A DNA stretch of 64,000 nucleotides, from positions 1 to 64,000 of the forward strand of contig JAEWMB010000036.1 of NCBI GenBank assembly GCA_023457255.1, written 5' to 3'. The stretch comes from Bacillota bacterium. Lineage in GTDB: Bacteria > Bacillota > Clostridia > Lachnospirales > Lachnospiraceae. Below are positions 1-7,009 of the stretch, piece after piece; within the stretch, counting starts at the first letter, position 1, and every line of letters begins with the position of its first letter. The position numbers were made by a program, and so were the translations under genes. The notes below the pieces were generated by a model. It did no database searches, was not told where the DNA came from, and saw only the letters and a list, made by a program, of their open reading frames with translations.

Positions 1-125
1 TCAAGATAAGATATCCCATAACGAAAGTTAGTAAGACCCCTGAAAGACGATCAGGTTGATAGGACAAAGGTGGAAGTGTGGCAACACATGCAGCTGATTG
101 TTACTAATCGGTCGAGGGCTTAACC
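1..125 (+). rRNA. 23S ribosomal RNA, 3' end (partial)
   Basis: The segment matches the conserved 3' terminus of bacterial 23S rRNA: the block around the diagnostic AAGACCCCTGAAAGACGA, and the closing stretch ending in GTCGAGGGCTTAACC. Only the last ~125 nt lie in the window. The exact 3' end is estimated. No 5S gene follows before the tRNA. Confidence 0.95.
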
Positions 126-208
126 TAAAAGGTTTGTTTAGTATTAGAATATCTGTCAATATGAGGTTTTGAGAGTACAATGGTACAAGAGAATGAACTA
201 TATTCTTT

Positions 209-280
209 GGCTCCATGGTCAAGCGGTTAAGACACCGCCCTTTCACGGCGGTAACAGGGGTTCGAATCCCCTTGGAGTCA
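209..280 (+). tRNA. tRNA-Glu (UUC)
   Basis: A full cloverleaf is present: acceptor GGCTCCA pairs with TGGAGTC (one G-T), the anticodon stem is CCGCC/GGCGG with loop CTTTCAC giving anticodon TTC at 242-244, and the T-loop is GTTCGAATC. The discriminator is A280 and CCA is not encoded. It lies about 84 nt after the 23S gene and is probably co-transcribed with the rRNA operon. Confidence 0.97.
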
Positions 281-283
281 TAA

Positions 284-320
284 AAGAAGTCGGTTACTTA
301 TAGTAATCGGCTTCTTTGCT
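284..320 (+). terminator. rRNA/tRNA-Glu operon terminator
   Basis: AAGAAGTCGGTTACT and AGTAATCGGCTTCTT form a near-perfect hairpin with a 3-nt loop, starting a few bases after the tRNA. The 3' arm ends in CTTCTTT. It would end the rRNA-tRNA transcript. Confidence 0.85.
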
Positions 321-489
321 ATTTATAAAATAAAATCACTAAATATTAGTACATAAAAGACAAAGAGTGTTTCAGTAAACAGCAAATTTGACATAATATT
401 GCTTAGTTATAAAATATATGGTAGAATATAGCAAGTGATAGACAGAATAAGTGAGACAACATATTCAAGGGAAGGCAATAGGTGACAAT

Positions 490-1413
490 ATGTTACATAT
501 TAAGAACTTAGAAGATGGATTAAGTGTTTTTAAAGCACTAGGCTCCAGCGTGCGATTGCAGATTATTAAATTGCTGCTAGATAATAAGGAAATGAATATG
601 AATGAATTAGCAGCCGCACTTAATATCACAAACGGGGCATTAACAGGGCATATGAAAAAATTAGAAGAGAGTGGGATTATTCAGCTGCTTCCGGAATATG
701 CAGGTCATGGTAATCAAAAAATATGCCGTGTCGATGTAGATAAAATATTTATTGAAATTATGGATCTGGAAAATTCCTATGACAATAACATATATGAAAC
801 AGAAGTAAAAATTGGACATTATTCAGATTATAGTGTCTTGCCTACTTGTGGTCTTGCTACGAGAGAAATTTTAATTGGTGAAGTGGATGACCCTCGTTAT
901 TTTTCACATGCAAAGCGTGTAGATGCAAATATCTTATGGTTTACGAAAGGATATATAGAGTACAAGATACCGAATCTGCTGCCGGCGGGTCAGAAAATAG
1001 ACCAGATCACATTTTCTATGGAGCTGGGTTCTGAGGCACCTGGGATAAATAATGAGTGGCCAAGTGATATCACTTTTTTCATAAATGATAAAAAAATTGG
1101 TGATTGGACCAGTCCCGGTGATTTTGGTGATAAGTGCGGAATCTTTACTCCTAAATGGTGGTTTAGCAACTGGAATCAGTATGGGTTATTAAAGATATTA
1201 GTCATTAACAAATCAGGAACATATATTGATGGGAGAAAAATCTCTTCAGTGACAATTGATCAGTTTAACTTAAACTATCGCAGTGATATTTATTTGAAAC
1301 TTGCTGTGGAAGACGAAGCCGCAAATGTTGGCGGTCTTACCATATATGGCAGTGGGTTTGGAAACTATAACCAAGACATTAAAGTGAGAATCCATTATGA
1401 ACCTATGCAATAA
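490..1413 (+). CDS. ArsR-type winged-helix transcriptional regulator with a large C-terminal domain
   Basis: A 307-aa predicted DNA-binding regulator. Residues ~5-80 form an ArsR/HTH-type winged helix (VFKALGSSVRLQIIKLLLD, then a helix-turn-helix around MNELAAALNITNGALTGHMKKL). The remaining ~220 residues are a predicted beta-rich domain I do not recognise; ArsR-like proteins with such extensions occur in Clostridia and may sense a ligand. ATG 490 was chosen because AGGTGA sits just upstream; an in-frame GTG at 451 lacks a good ribosome site. It is monocistronic, after the rRNA terminator and before a long untranslated stretch. No metal-binding cysteine pair typical of ArsR/SmtB is evident. 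Confidence 0.8.
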   Translation: MLHIKNLEDGLSVFKALGSSVRLQIIKLLLDNKEMNMNELAAALNITNGALTGHMKKLEESGIIQLLPEYAGHGNQKICRVDVDKIFIEIMDLENSYDNNIYETEVKIGHYSDYSVLPTCGLATREILIGEVDDPRYFSHAKRVDANILWFTKGYIEYKIPNLLPAGQKIDQITFSMELGSEAPGINNEWPSDITFFINDKKIGDWTSPGDFGDKCGIFTPKWWFSNWNQYGLLKILVINKSGTYIDGRKISSVTIDQFNLNYRSDIYLKLAVEDEAANVGGLTIYGSGFGNYNQDIKVRIHYEPMQ

Positions 1414-1828
1414 ATGAAACTGATGAAAGTAATATAATGCTTCATAAAAATGCGAGAATCATAAGCAACCCCGGAGAAGGAAGAGGTATCCACAAGGTTG
1501 CATCAGTTCTTGCATTCTTGTTGTTACGGAATAATAATTTATTCGCTTGTGGGTTTTTATCAGGAATTCTAGATAAATAGGAAAGTCTTAGAGGAAGATG
1601 GAATTATAATTTGCTGCTAATCTAAACCTGAGAATTAGCCGATACTTATAAGGAATAAAGATATACCAGCCGAATCATTCATAGTTTTTATAAGTGGAAG
1701 ATAGTGTCGTTTTATTGAGGTTATAATTGAATTTTTTGTCATTTTATCATATAATATCATATATATACACAAATAAGGAAATGTTACGGATACAGACTAT
1801 AAACTCAAGACGATATGGGGGTAGACCT
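1414..1828 (+). other. Intergenic region/leader upstream of cheV with predicted RNA structure
   Basis: 415 bp without a convincing gene. It contains a two-tier hairpin (1451-1514), a short GAATAA/TTATTC hairpin near 1530-1545 and a long-range 8-bp inverted repeat (1644-1651 with 1688-1695). The final ~100 bp is AT-rich and may hold the cheV promoter. I see no match to a riboswitch class I know. Confidence 0.5.
1451..1514 (+). ncRNA. Candidate structured RNA element (unassigned)
   Basis: An outer stem TGCGAGAA (1451-1458) pairs with TTCTTGCA (1507-1514) with one G-U. After short asymmetric loops, an inner stem GCAACC (1465-1470) pairs with GGTTGC (1496-1501). The apical loop is purine-rich with CCGGAGAAGG. 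This two-tier arrangement is unlikely to be coding. It could be part of the cheV leader or a small RNA; no known class is recognised. Confidence 0.4.
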
Positions 1829-2737
1829 ATGGATAACAATATATTATTAGAAAGTGGCACAAATGAATTAGAAGTGCTTGAATTTACCATTGGTGGTAAT
1901 AGCTATGGTATTAATGTGGCTAAGATTAGAGAGATACTTCCTTATGTAAGTCCGACACCGGTACCGAATGCATACCCTACCGTTGAGGGAATTTATATGC
2001 CTCGTGATTTTATCATGACCATCATAGATTTAAGGAAGACACTAAACCTGCATAAAGAAGTGCAGCAGGACGGAAAGGATATGATTATTGTAACAAACTT
2101 TAATAACCTGCATGTAGGTTTTCATGTAAATAAAGTTTTGGGTATACATCGTATTTCTTGGGGAGATATCTCGAAACCGGATGCTACTTTAAGTAACGCA
2201 GGTATGGGGATTGCAACTGGGATTATTAAATTATCAAATAAATTAATAATTTTACTTGATTTTGAAAAAGTAGTCGCCGATATAAGTCCTGAGACAAGTC
2301 TGAAGGTTTCAGATATGGATTCATTCCTCAATAGAAGGCGTTGCGATTTACCAATTATCATCGCAGAAGATTCACACCTATTAAACCAACTATTGGTTGA
2401 CTGCCTTGCAAAAGCTGGTTATACCAATATTACCAGAACTGAGAATGGGAAAGAAGCCTATGACTTATTGATGAAATACAAAGAAGACGGAATTATCGAA
2501 AAAAAGGCTGCTCTTATTATCACAGACATTGAGATGCCAATGATGGACGGACATCACTTAACAAAGCTTGTGAAGGAGGATACTAAATTATCACGAATTC
2601 CGGTTGTTATCTTTTCTTCTTTGGTAAATGACGATATGCGCAGAAAGGGTGAAGCTTTAGGGGCAGACGCCCAATTATCGAAGCCGGAAATTGGACAGCT
2701 AGTAGCTAAGATTGATGAATTGCTATTAAAAGATTAA
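1829..2737 (+). CDS. cheV: Chemotaxis protein CheV (CheW-REC fusion)
   Basis: A 302-aa cytoplasmic chemotaxis coupling protein. Residues ~12-155 are a CheW domain (LEFTIGGNSYGINVAKIREIL, linking receptors to CheA). Residues ~174-300 are a receiver domain with acidic pair E180-D181, phospho-acceptor D233 (ITDIEMPMMDG) and the conserved Lys near the end (LSKPE). This is the classic CheV architecture, thought to help adaptation by phosphorylation. ATG 1829 was chosen because a GGGGG ribosome site sits ~8 nt upstream and the CheW homology starts soon after; an upstream in-frame start at 1727 has neither. No other che gene is nearby. The next gene follows after 32 nt and is probably co-transcribed. 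Confidence 0.93.
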   Translation: MDNNILLESGTNELEVLEFTIGGNSYGINVAKIREILPYVSPTPVPNAYPTVEGIYMPRDFIMTIIDLRKTLNLHKEVQQDGKDMIIVTNFNNLHVGFHVNKVLGIHRISWGDISKPDATLSNAGMGIATGIIKLSNKLIILLDFEKVVADISPETSLKVSDMDSFLNRRRCDLPIIIAEDSHLLNQLLVDCLAKAGYTNITRTENGKEAYDLLMKYKEDGIIEKKAALIITDIEMPMMDGHHLTKLVKEDTKLSRIPVVIFSSLVNDDMRRKGEALGADAQLSKPEIGQLVAKIDELLLKD

Positions 2738-2769
2738 TTCCAAAATAACAGAGGCTAGGTGGTATACAA

Positions 2770-4440
2770 ATGGATAAATGCAGGATATGTCATGCGGAGG
2801 TAATAAATAGCAGTGAATTTTGCTTAAACTGTATCGAATTAGGCTTAGATCATCAATATTTTAATACTCAATCTGTATCCATGGAAGCACTACTTCATAG
2901 TGAGGTTACTGATACGAATGAAAATTATTTACCTGAGAATTATAGTATATTTGACACTGAATCTGAGGACATAATAAACAATAAGGAACTTCAGTCCATA
3001 TTAAATCCAAAAGAAAATGAGGAACATGAAAAAGCGGAGTATGTTTTGAATAGTGAAGAGATAGAGGATGAAATGAAAGACCATAACTTCCTGCAGGATT
3101 CCGATGGAGAACATGGTATCAATCATCCTTACGGTGAATTATTTTCGGAAAAAAATTACAAAGCAGAGGGAGAATTTGCGGTGGGTAGTACGCCTGATTT
3201 TGATGGAAATCAAGATATACTTGATTTATTAAATGAAATAAATAGAACACCGGAAGACAATAGTCAAGAGGATTATGTTTCAGATGTACTTTCCATTGAT
3301 GATTTCATGGACGCTGATGTGTCTAGGGAAGACCCCATGTTAAGTTTATACAGCGAACCGGATAATACGTTGAATTCTTCGGTGAAAGACATCGGCGGAA
3401 GCTATCAAGATATATTTGGCGGGATTTCTAATTTAGAAGATGTTGGGATTGATGAAGAGTTACTTAAATTAATACCAGATGTTCCTAGTCAGGAAGAAGC
3501 ACAGCCAAAGGAAATTAAGAATCTAGAAGCGAAATCAAAGAAAAGTAAGAAACAAGGGAAAGAAAAGCATTCCAAAGGCCGTAGAAAGAATTTATTTGCC
3601 CGTATTTTCGGAAATGTAAAAGAGGAGTACTCGGAAGAGGAAAAAGAGCAATTAAAGCAAAAAGCGATTGAAGGTGCTAATCAAAAAGCGGCCAAAATGT
3701 TAGAGGCAGAGAAAGAAAAAAAGGATGCTAAAGCAAAGAAGAAAGCAGATATGCTGGCAGCACAGCAGAAGGCTAAGGATGATGCGATAAAAGCGAAACA
3801 AGCTAAGGCTGAGAAGGCAAAAGTAAAGAAGGAAGAAAAAGAGCGGCTTTCGAAAGAGGTACAGGAGCTGATTGATGAGATTAATGAAAATGAAGGTAGG
3901 ATTAACCGCATCGGTGCATCTTTCGTATTTGCCTTATTTGCCAGTATTGCCTTGTTTGTTGTCATAGGTACCAACATTTATAGCTATGCTATTAATATTC
4001 AAAATGCAGCCAAGAATTTTAGTTTGCAGAGATATAATGAGGCTTATAACGAAGTATATGGATTAGATATTAAGGATGCGGATATTGAAATCTATGATAA
4101 GATTATGACAGTAATGTTTGTAAATAAGCAGTTAAATTCCTATAACAATTATTCGGCGATAGGTATGTATCCACAAGCGTTGGATTCTTTATTAAAAGGC
4201 TTGGAACGTTATGATAAATATTATGCTTTGGCAACGAAACTGGGAATACAAACAGATTTGGATTATGTTCGAAACCAAATTGTGAAAGAACTTGATAGTG
4301 TATTCTATGTGCCGCTGGAAGAAGCATATGAGATTATCAATAGTCCTACACAATCAGATTATAGCGTAGCGGTATATAATGTCGTTTTAGAACGTCTTGA
4401 TGATAAGTTTGTGCAAAAAACAACAGATAATGATAAGTAA
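2770..4440 (+). CDS. Zinc-ribbon, acidic/KEKE coiled-coil, single-pass membrane protein of unknown function
   Basis: A 556-aa protein of no family I recognise. Its N-terminus has a CxxC-N10-CxxC zinc ribbon (C4, C7, C18, C21). Residues ~30-245 are acidic and low in complexity. Residues ~245-370 are extremely Lys/Glu/Ala-rich, predicted long charged helix or coiled coil. A single transmembrane segment lies at ~381-405 (ASFVFALFASIALFVVIG). The last ~150 residues form a predicted helical, TPR-like domain, probably extracytoplasmic. It follows cheV by 32 nt with an AGGTGG ribosome site, so it is likely in the same operon. A scaffold linking cytoplasm and envelope is only inference. Confidence 0.75.
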   Translation: MDKCRICHAEVINSSEFCLNCIELGLDHQYFNTQSVSMEALLHSEVTDTNENYLPENYSIFDTESEDIINNKELQSILNPKENEEHEKAEYVLNSEEIEDEMKDHNFLQDSDGEHGINHPYGELFSEKNYKAEGEFAVGSTPDFDGNQDILDLLNEINRTPEDNSQEDYVSDVLSIDDFMDADVSREDPMLSLYSEPDNTLNSSVKDIGGSYQDIFGGISNLEDVGIDEELLKLIPDVPSQEEAQPKEIKNLEAKSKKSKKQGKEKHSKGRRKNLFARIFGNVKEEYSEEEKEQLKQKAIEGANQKAAKMLEAEKEKKDAKAKKKADMLAAQQKAKDDAIKAKQAKAEKAKVKKEEKERLSKEVQELIDEINENEGRINRIGASFVFALFASIALFVVIGTNIYSYAINIQNAAKNFSLQRYNEAYNEVYGLDIKDADIEIYDKIMTVMFVNKQLNSYNNYSAIGMYPQALDSLLKGLERYDKYYALATKLGIQTDLDYVRNQIVKELDSVFYVPLEEAYEIINSPTQSDYSVAVYNVVLERLDDKFVQKTTDNDK

Positions 4441-4447
4441 ACTAAGG

Positions 4448-4490
4448 AACAGTATCCGGATTCGAAAGAAAAGGTTACTGTTTTTCTTAT
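4448..4490 (+). terminator. Probable terminator after the cheV operon
   Basis: AACAGTA (4448-4454) pairs with TACTGTT (4476-4482) across a 21-nt loop, followed by a T-rich run. The long loop lowers certainty. Confidence 0.5.
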
Positions 4491-4594
4491 TTTTTATTCC
4501 TAAAAGATGAGCTTTCTGAGACGTGCTTCTTATTAATCATAGAAGTTTTTGATGTTTTTTTTGATTTACTTCTTTACCACTTTACCAAATTATC

Positions 4595-4623
4595 TTGAAA
4601 AAATATCTATTATCCATTATGAT
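4595..4623 (+). promoter_or_regulatory. Sigma-A-type promoter for hisH-hisF-ung
   Basis: TTGAAA (4595-4600), a 17-bp spacer and TATGAT (4618-4623), placed ~90 nt before hisH. Confidence 0.6.
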
Positions 4624-4711
4624 ATACAAAGGAAAACGATAAATAAGATACCTATGTAATCTATGATATCCGAATGGTTATCGTTATATAAAATAAAAAG
4701 GATGTGGCATT

Positions 4712-5326
4712 ATGATAGCAATTATCGATTACGATGCAGGAAATTTAAGAAGTGTTCAAAAAGCCCTTAATTTTATTGGAGAAGAGGCCGTGATTACAAG
4801 AAACCATGGGGAGATAATGAAGTCAGATAAAGTTATATTGCCTGGTGTAGGAGCGTTTGGTGATTCTATGAAGAAGCTGCACAGCTATGATTTAGTTAAA
4901 ACCATTCAGGAAGTTGCCGGCAGCGGGAAACCATTTATGGGAATATGCCTTGGACAGCAGCTTATGTTTGAAGGCAGTGATGAAAGTAATGGTATTGAGG
5001 GGCTGGGATTATTACACGGAAAAATTATTCGTATCCCTGAAGGAGAAGGACTTAAGATTCCCCATATCGGATGGAATAATTTAAAGATTACACAAGGAGC
5101 TTCCTTATATCAAGATATTACAGGATCTCCTTATGTATATTTTGTTCACTCGTATTATTTGAAATCAGAAGACAGAAGTATCGTTGCAGCTACTACAGAT
5201 TATGGTGCCTTAATTGATGCATCGGTAGAATGGAATAATGTATATGGCTGCCAGTTTCATCCGGAAAAGAGTGGAGAGATTGGTTTAAAAATTCTAAAGA
5301 ATTTTGCAAAATTAGAAGAAAGGTAG
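4712..5326 (+). CDS. hisH: Imidazole glycerol phosphate synthase, glutamine amidotransferase subunit
   Basis: A 204-aa class I glutamine amidotransferase. It hydrolyses glutamine and passes ammonia to HisF for the fifth step of histidine biosynthesis. The catalytic triad is visible: nucleophile C79 in GICLGQQ, then H183 and E185 in QFHPEKSG. The oxyanion-strand motif PGVGAFG is at 44-50. Length is normal for HisH. The start has an AAGGATG ribosome site. hisF follows after 8 nt, forming the heterodimer partner. No other his genes are in the window, so hisHF is split from the rest of the pathway here. Confidence 0.97.
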   Translation: MIAIIDYDAGNLRSVQKALNFIGEEAVITRNHGEIMKSDKVILPGVGAFGDSMKKLHSYDLVKTIQEVAGSGKPFMGICLGQQLMFEGSDESNGIEGLGLLHGKIIRIPEGEGLKIPHIGWNNLKITQGASLYQDITGSPYVYFVHSYYLKSEDRSIVAATTDYGALIDASVEWNNVYGCQFHPEKSGEIGLKILKNFAKLEER

Positions 5327-5334
5327 GAAATACA

Positions 5335-6111
5335 ATGCATACAAAGAGAATTATACCATGCCTGGATGTACATAACGGACGTGTTGTAAAGGGAACAAAT
5401 TTTCTTAATCTAAGAGATGCAGGAGATCCTGTTTTGGTTGGTGCTGAATATGGTCAGGCAGGGGCAGATGAATTGGTATTTTTGGATATTACAGCCTCCT
5501 CTGATGCAAGAACTATCAAATTAGATATGGTTCGTAAAGTTGCGGAAACAGTATTTATTCCATTTACTGTGGGCGGAGGGATTCGAACCATTGAAGATTT
5601 TAAGTTGATTTTACGGGAAGGAGCTGATAAAATAGCAGTGAATACCGCAGCTATTATGAATCCCAGCTTAATTAGTGAGGCAGCAGATAAGTTCGGCAGT
5701 CAATGTGTTGTCGTAGCCATCGATGCAAAGCGAAGGCCAGATGGCAGTGGGTGGAATATTTATAAAAATGGTGGTAGGATTGATATGGGGATTGATGCTT
5801 TGGAGTGGGCGATGAAAGCAAATGAACTTGGTGCCGGAGAGATTCTGCTAACAAGTATGGACTGCGACGGAACTAAAAATGGTTATGACCTGGAATTAAC
5901 CAGGCAGATATCAGAAAACGTATCAATTCCGGTAATTGCATCAGGTGGAGCCGGTACAAAGGAACATTTTTATGAGGCGTTAGTAATAGGAAAGGCGGAT
6001 GCTGTTTTAGCTGCATCATTATTTCATTATAAGGAACTGGAAATTAATGATTTAAAGAAATACCTGAGAACGAAAGAAGTTAGCGTAAGATTAGAGGACA
6101 GGAGCTGTTAG
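5335..6111 (+). CDS. hisF: Imidazole glycerol phosphate synthase, cyclase subunit
   Basis: A 258-aa (beta/alpha)8 cyclase that joins PRFAR and ammonia to give imidazole glycerol phosphate and AICAR. Catalytic D11 (IIPCLDVHNGRVVKG) and D130 (AIDAKR) are present. The phosphate-binding loops FTVGGGIRT and IASGGAGT are intact. Length matches the family. It starts 8 nt after hisH (AGGTAGG ribosome site), and ung starts 1 nt after its stop, so the three are almost certainly one transcript. Confidence 0.97.
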   Translation: MHTKRIIPCLDVHNGRVVKGTNFLNLRDAGDPVLVGAEYGQAGADELVFLDITASSDARTIKLDMVRKVAETVFIPFTVGGGIRTIEDFKLILREGADKIAVNTAAIMNPSLISEAADKFGSQCVVVAIDAKRRPDGSGWNIYKNGGRIDMGIDALEWAMKANELGAGEILLTSMDCDGTKNGYDLELTRQISENVSIPVIASGGAGTKEHFYEALVIGKADAVLAASLFHYKELEINDLKKYLRTKEVSVRLEDRSC

Positions 6112-6112
6112 A

Positions 6113-6790
6113 ATGTCAATGATACAAAACGATTGGTTAGACTCTATTCGGGAGGAATTTCACAAACCATATTATAAGGAACTGTATAAATTTGTAAAGG
6201 AAGAGTATAACAAAACCACGATTTTTCCTCCGGCAGAAGATATTTTTAATGCCTTCCATTTTACTCCGTTAAATAAAGTGAAGGTTTTGTTACTGGGTCA
6301 AGACCCATATCATAACGTCAATCAAGCACATGGACTTAGTTTTTCTGTATTACCGGAGCAAAAGGAGATTCCTCCTTCTTTACAGAACATCTATAAAGAG
6401 CTGCAGATGGATCTGGGCTGTTATATACCAAACAATGGTTACCTTAAAAAGTGGGCAGATCAAGGAGTTTTGCTGCTGAATACTGTTTTAACGGTAAGAG
6501 CACATCAGGCAAATTCCCATCAGGGAAGAGGCTGGGAGCAGTTTACTGATGCTATTATACAAGCAGTAAATGAGCAAGATCGTCCGATCGTATATCTTCT
6601 TTGGGGCAAGCCGGCACAAAGCAAAATACCGATGCTTACAAATCCAAAGCATCTTATTTTAAAAGCCCCGCACCCTAGTCCTTTGTCTGCATACCGTGGT
6701 TTTTTTGGCAGTAAGCCCTTCAGCCAGGCAAATGAATTTTTTAAAGCAAATGGGATGGAGCCAATTGATTGGCAGATTGAAAATATCTAA
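6113..6790 (+). CDS. ung: Uracil-DNA glycosylase, family 1
   Basis: A 225-aa base-excision repair enzyme that removes uracil from DNA. The water-activating loop GQDPYH (D64, H67) and the leucine-loop motif HPSPLSAYRGF (H187) are intact, as is the LLNTVLTV strand. Length is typical. It starts 1 nt after hisF; co-transcription with histidine genes is probably fortuitous. An ATG two codons downstream is possible but the first better fits the spacing to GGAGCTG. Confidence 0.97.
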   Translation: MSMIQNDWLDSIREEFHKPYYKELYKFVKEEYNKTTIFPPAEDIFNAFHFTPLNKVKVLLLGQDPYHNVNQAHGLSFSVLPEQKEIPPSLQNIYKELQMDLGCYIPNNGYLKKWADQGVLLLNTVLTVRAHQANSHQGRGWEQFTDAIIQAVNEQDRPIVYLLWGKPAQSKIPMLTNPKHLILKAPHPSPLSAYRGFFGSKPFSQANEFFKANGMEPIDWQIENI

Positions 6791-6878
6791 GGATATAAAA
6801 ATTATAAAAATGGCTCTCTGTACAGCGTATTTAATTTGGAGCCAAACCGTTAGATATAAATTAATATTAAGCGGCAAA

Positions 6879-6925
6879 CAAGGATTGAATCCTGATTGAA
6901 CAGGACTCAATCCTTGTTGTTTGCT
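6879..6925. terminator. Strong terminator between ung and the convergent kinase gene
   Basis: CAAGGATTGAATCCTG (6879-6894) pairs with CAGGACTCAATCCTTG (6901-6916), one mismatch, 6-nt loop, followed by TTGTTTG. The flanking AAACA lets it act on both strands. Confidence 0.85.
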
Positions 6926-7009
6926 ATTCTATGGAGAATTAAGGTGAGTTTGCGGTAACTCCTTAGTATGAGTCTTTCTATTTGGATTCCAAATGTATGA
7001 GTTTCGGCA

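Noticed and set aside
28..246. Minus-strand ORF over the 23S rRNA end and tRNA-Glu
   Set aside because: It lies within RNA genes and has no ribosome site.
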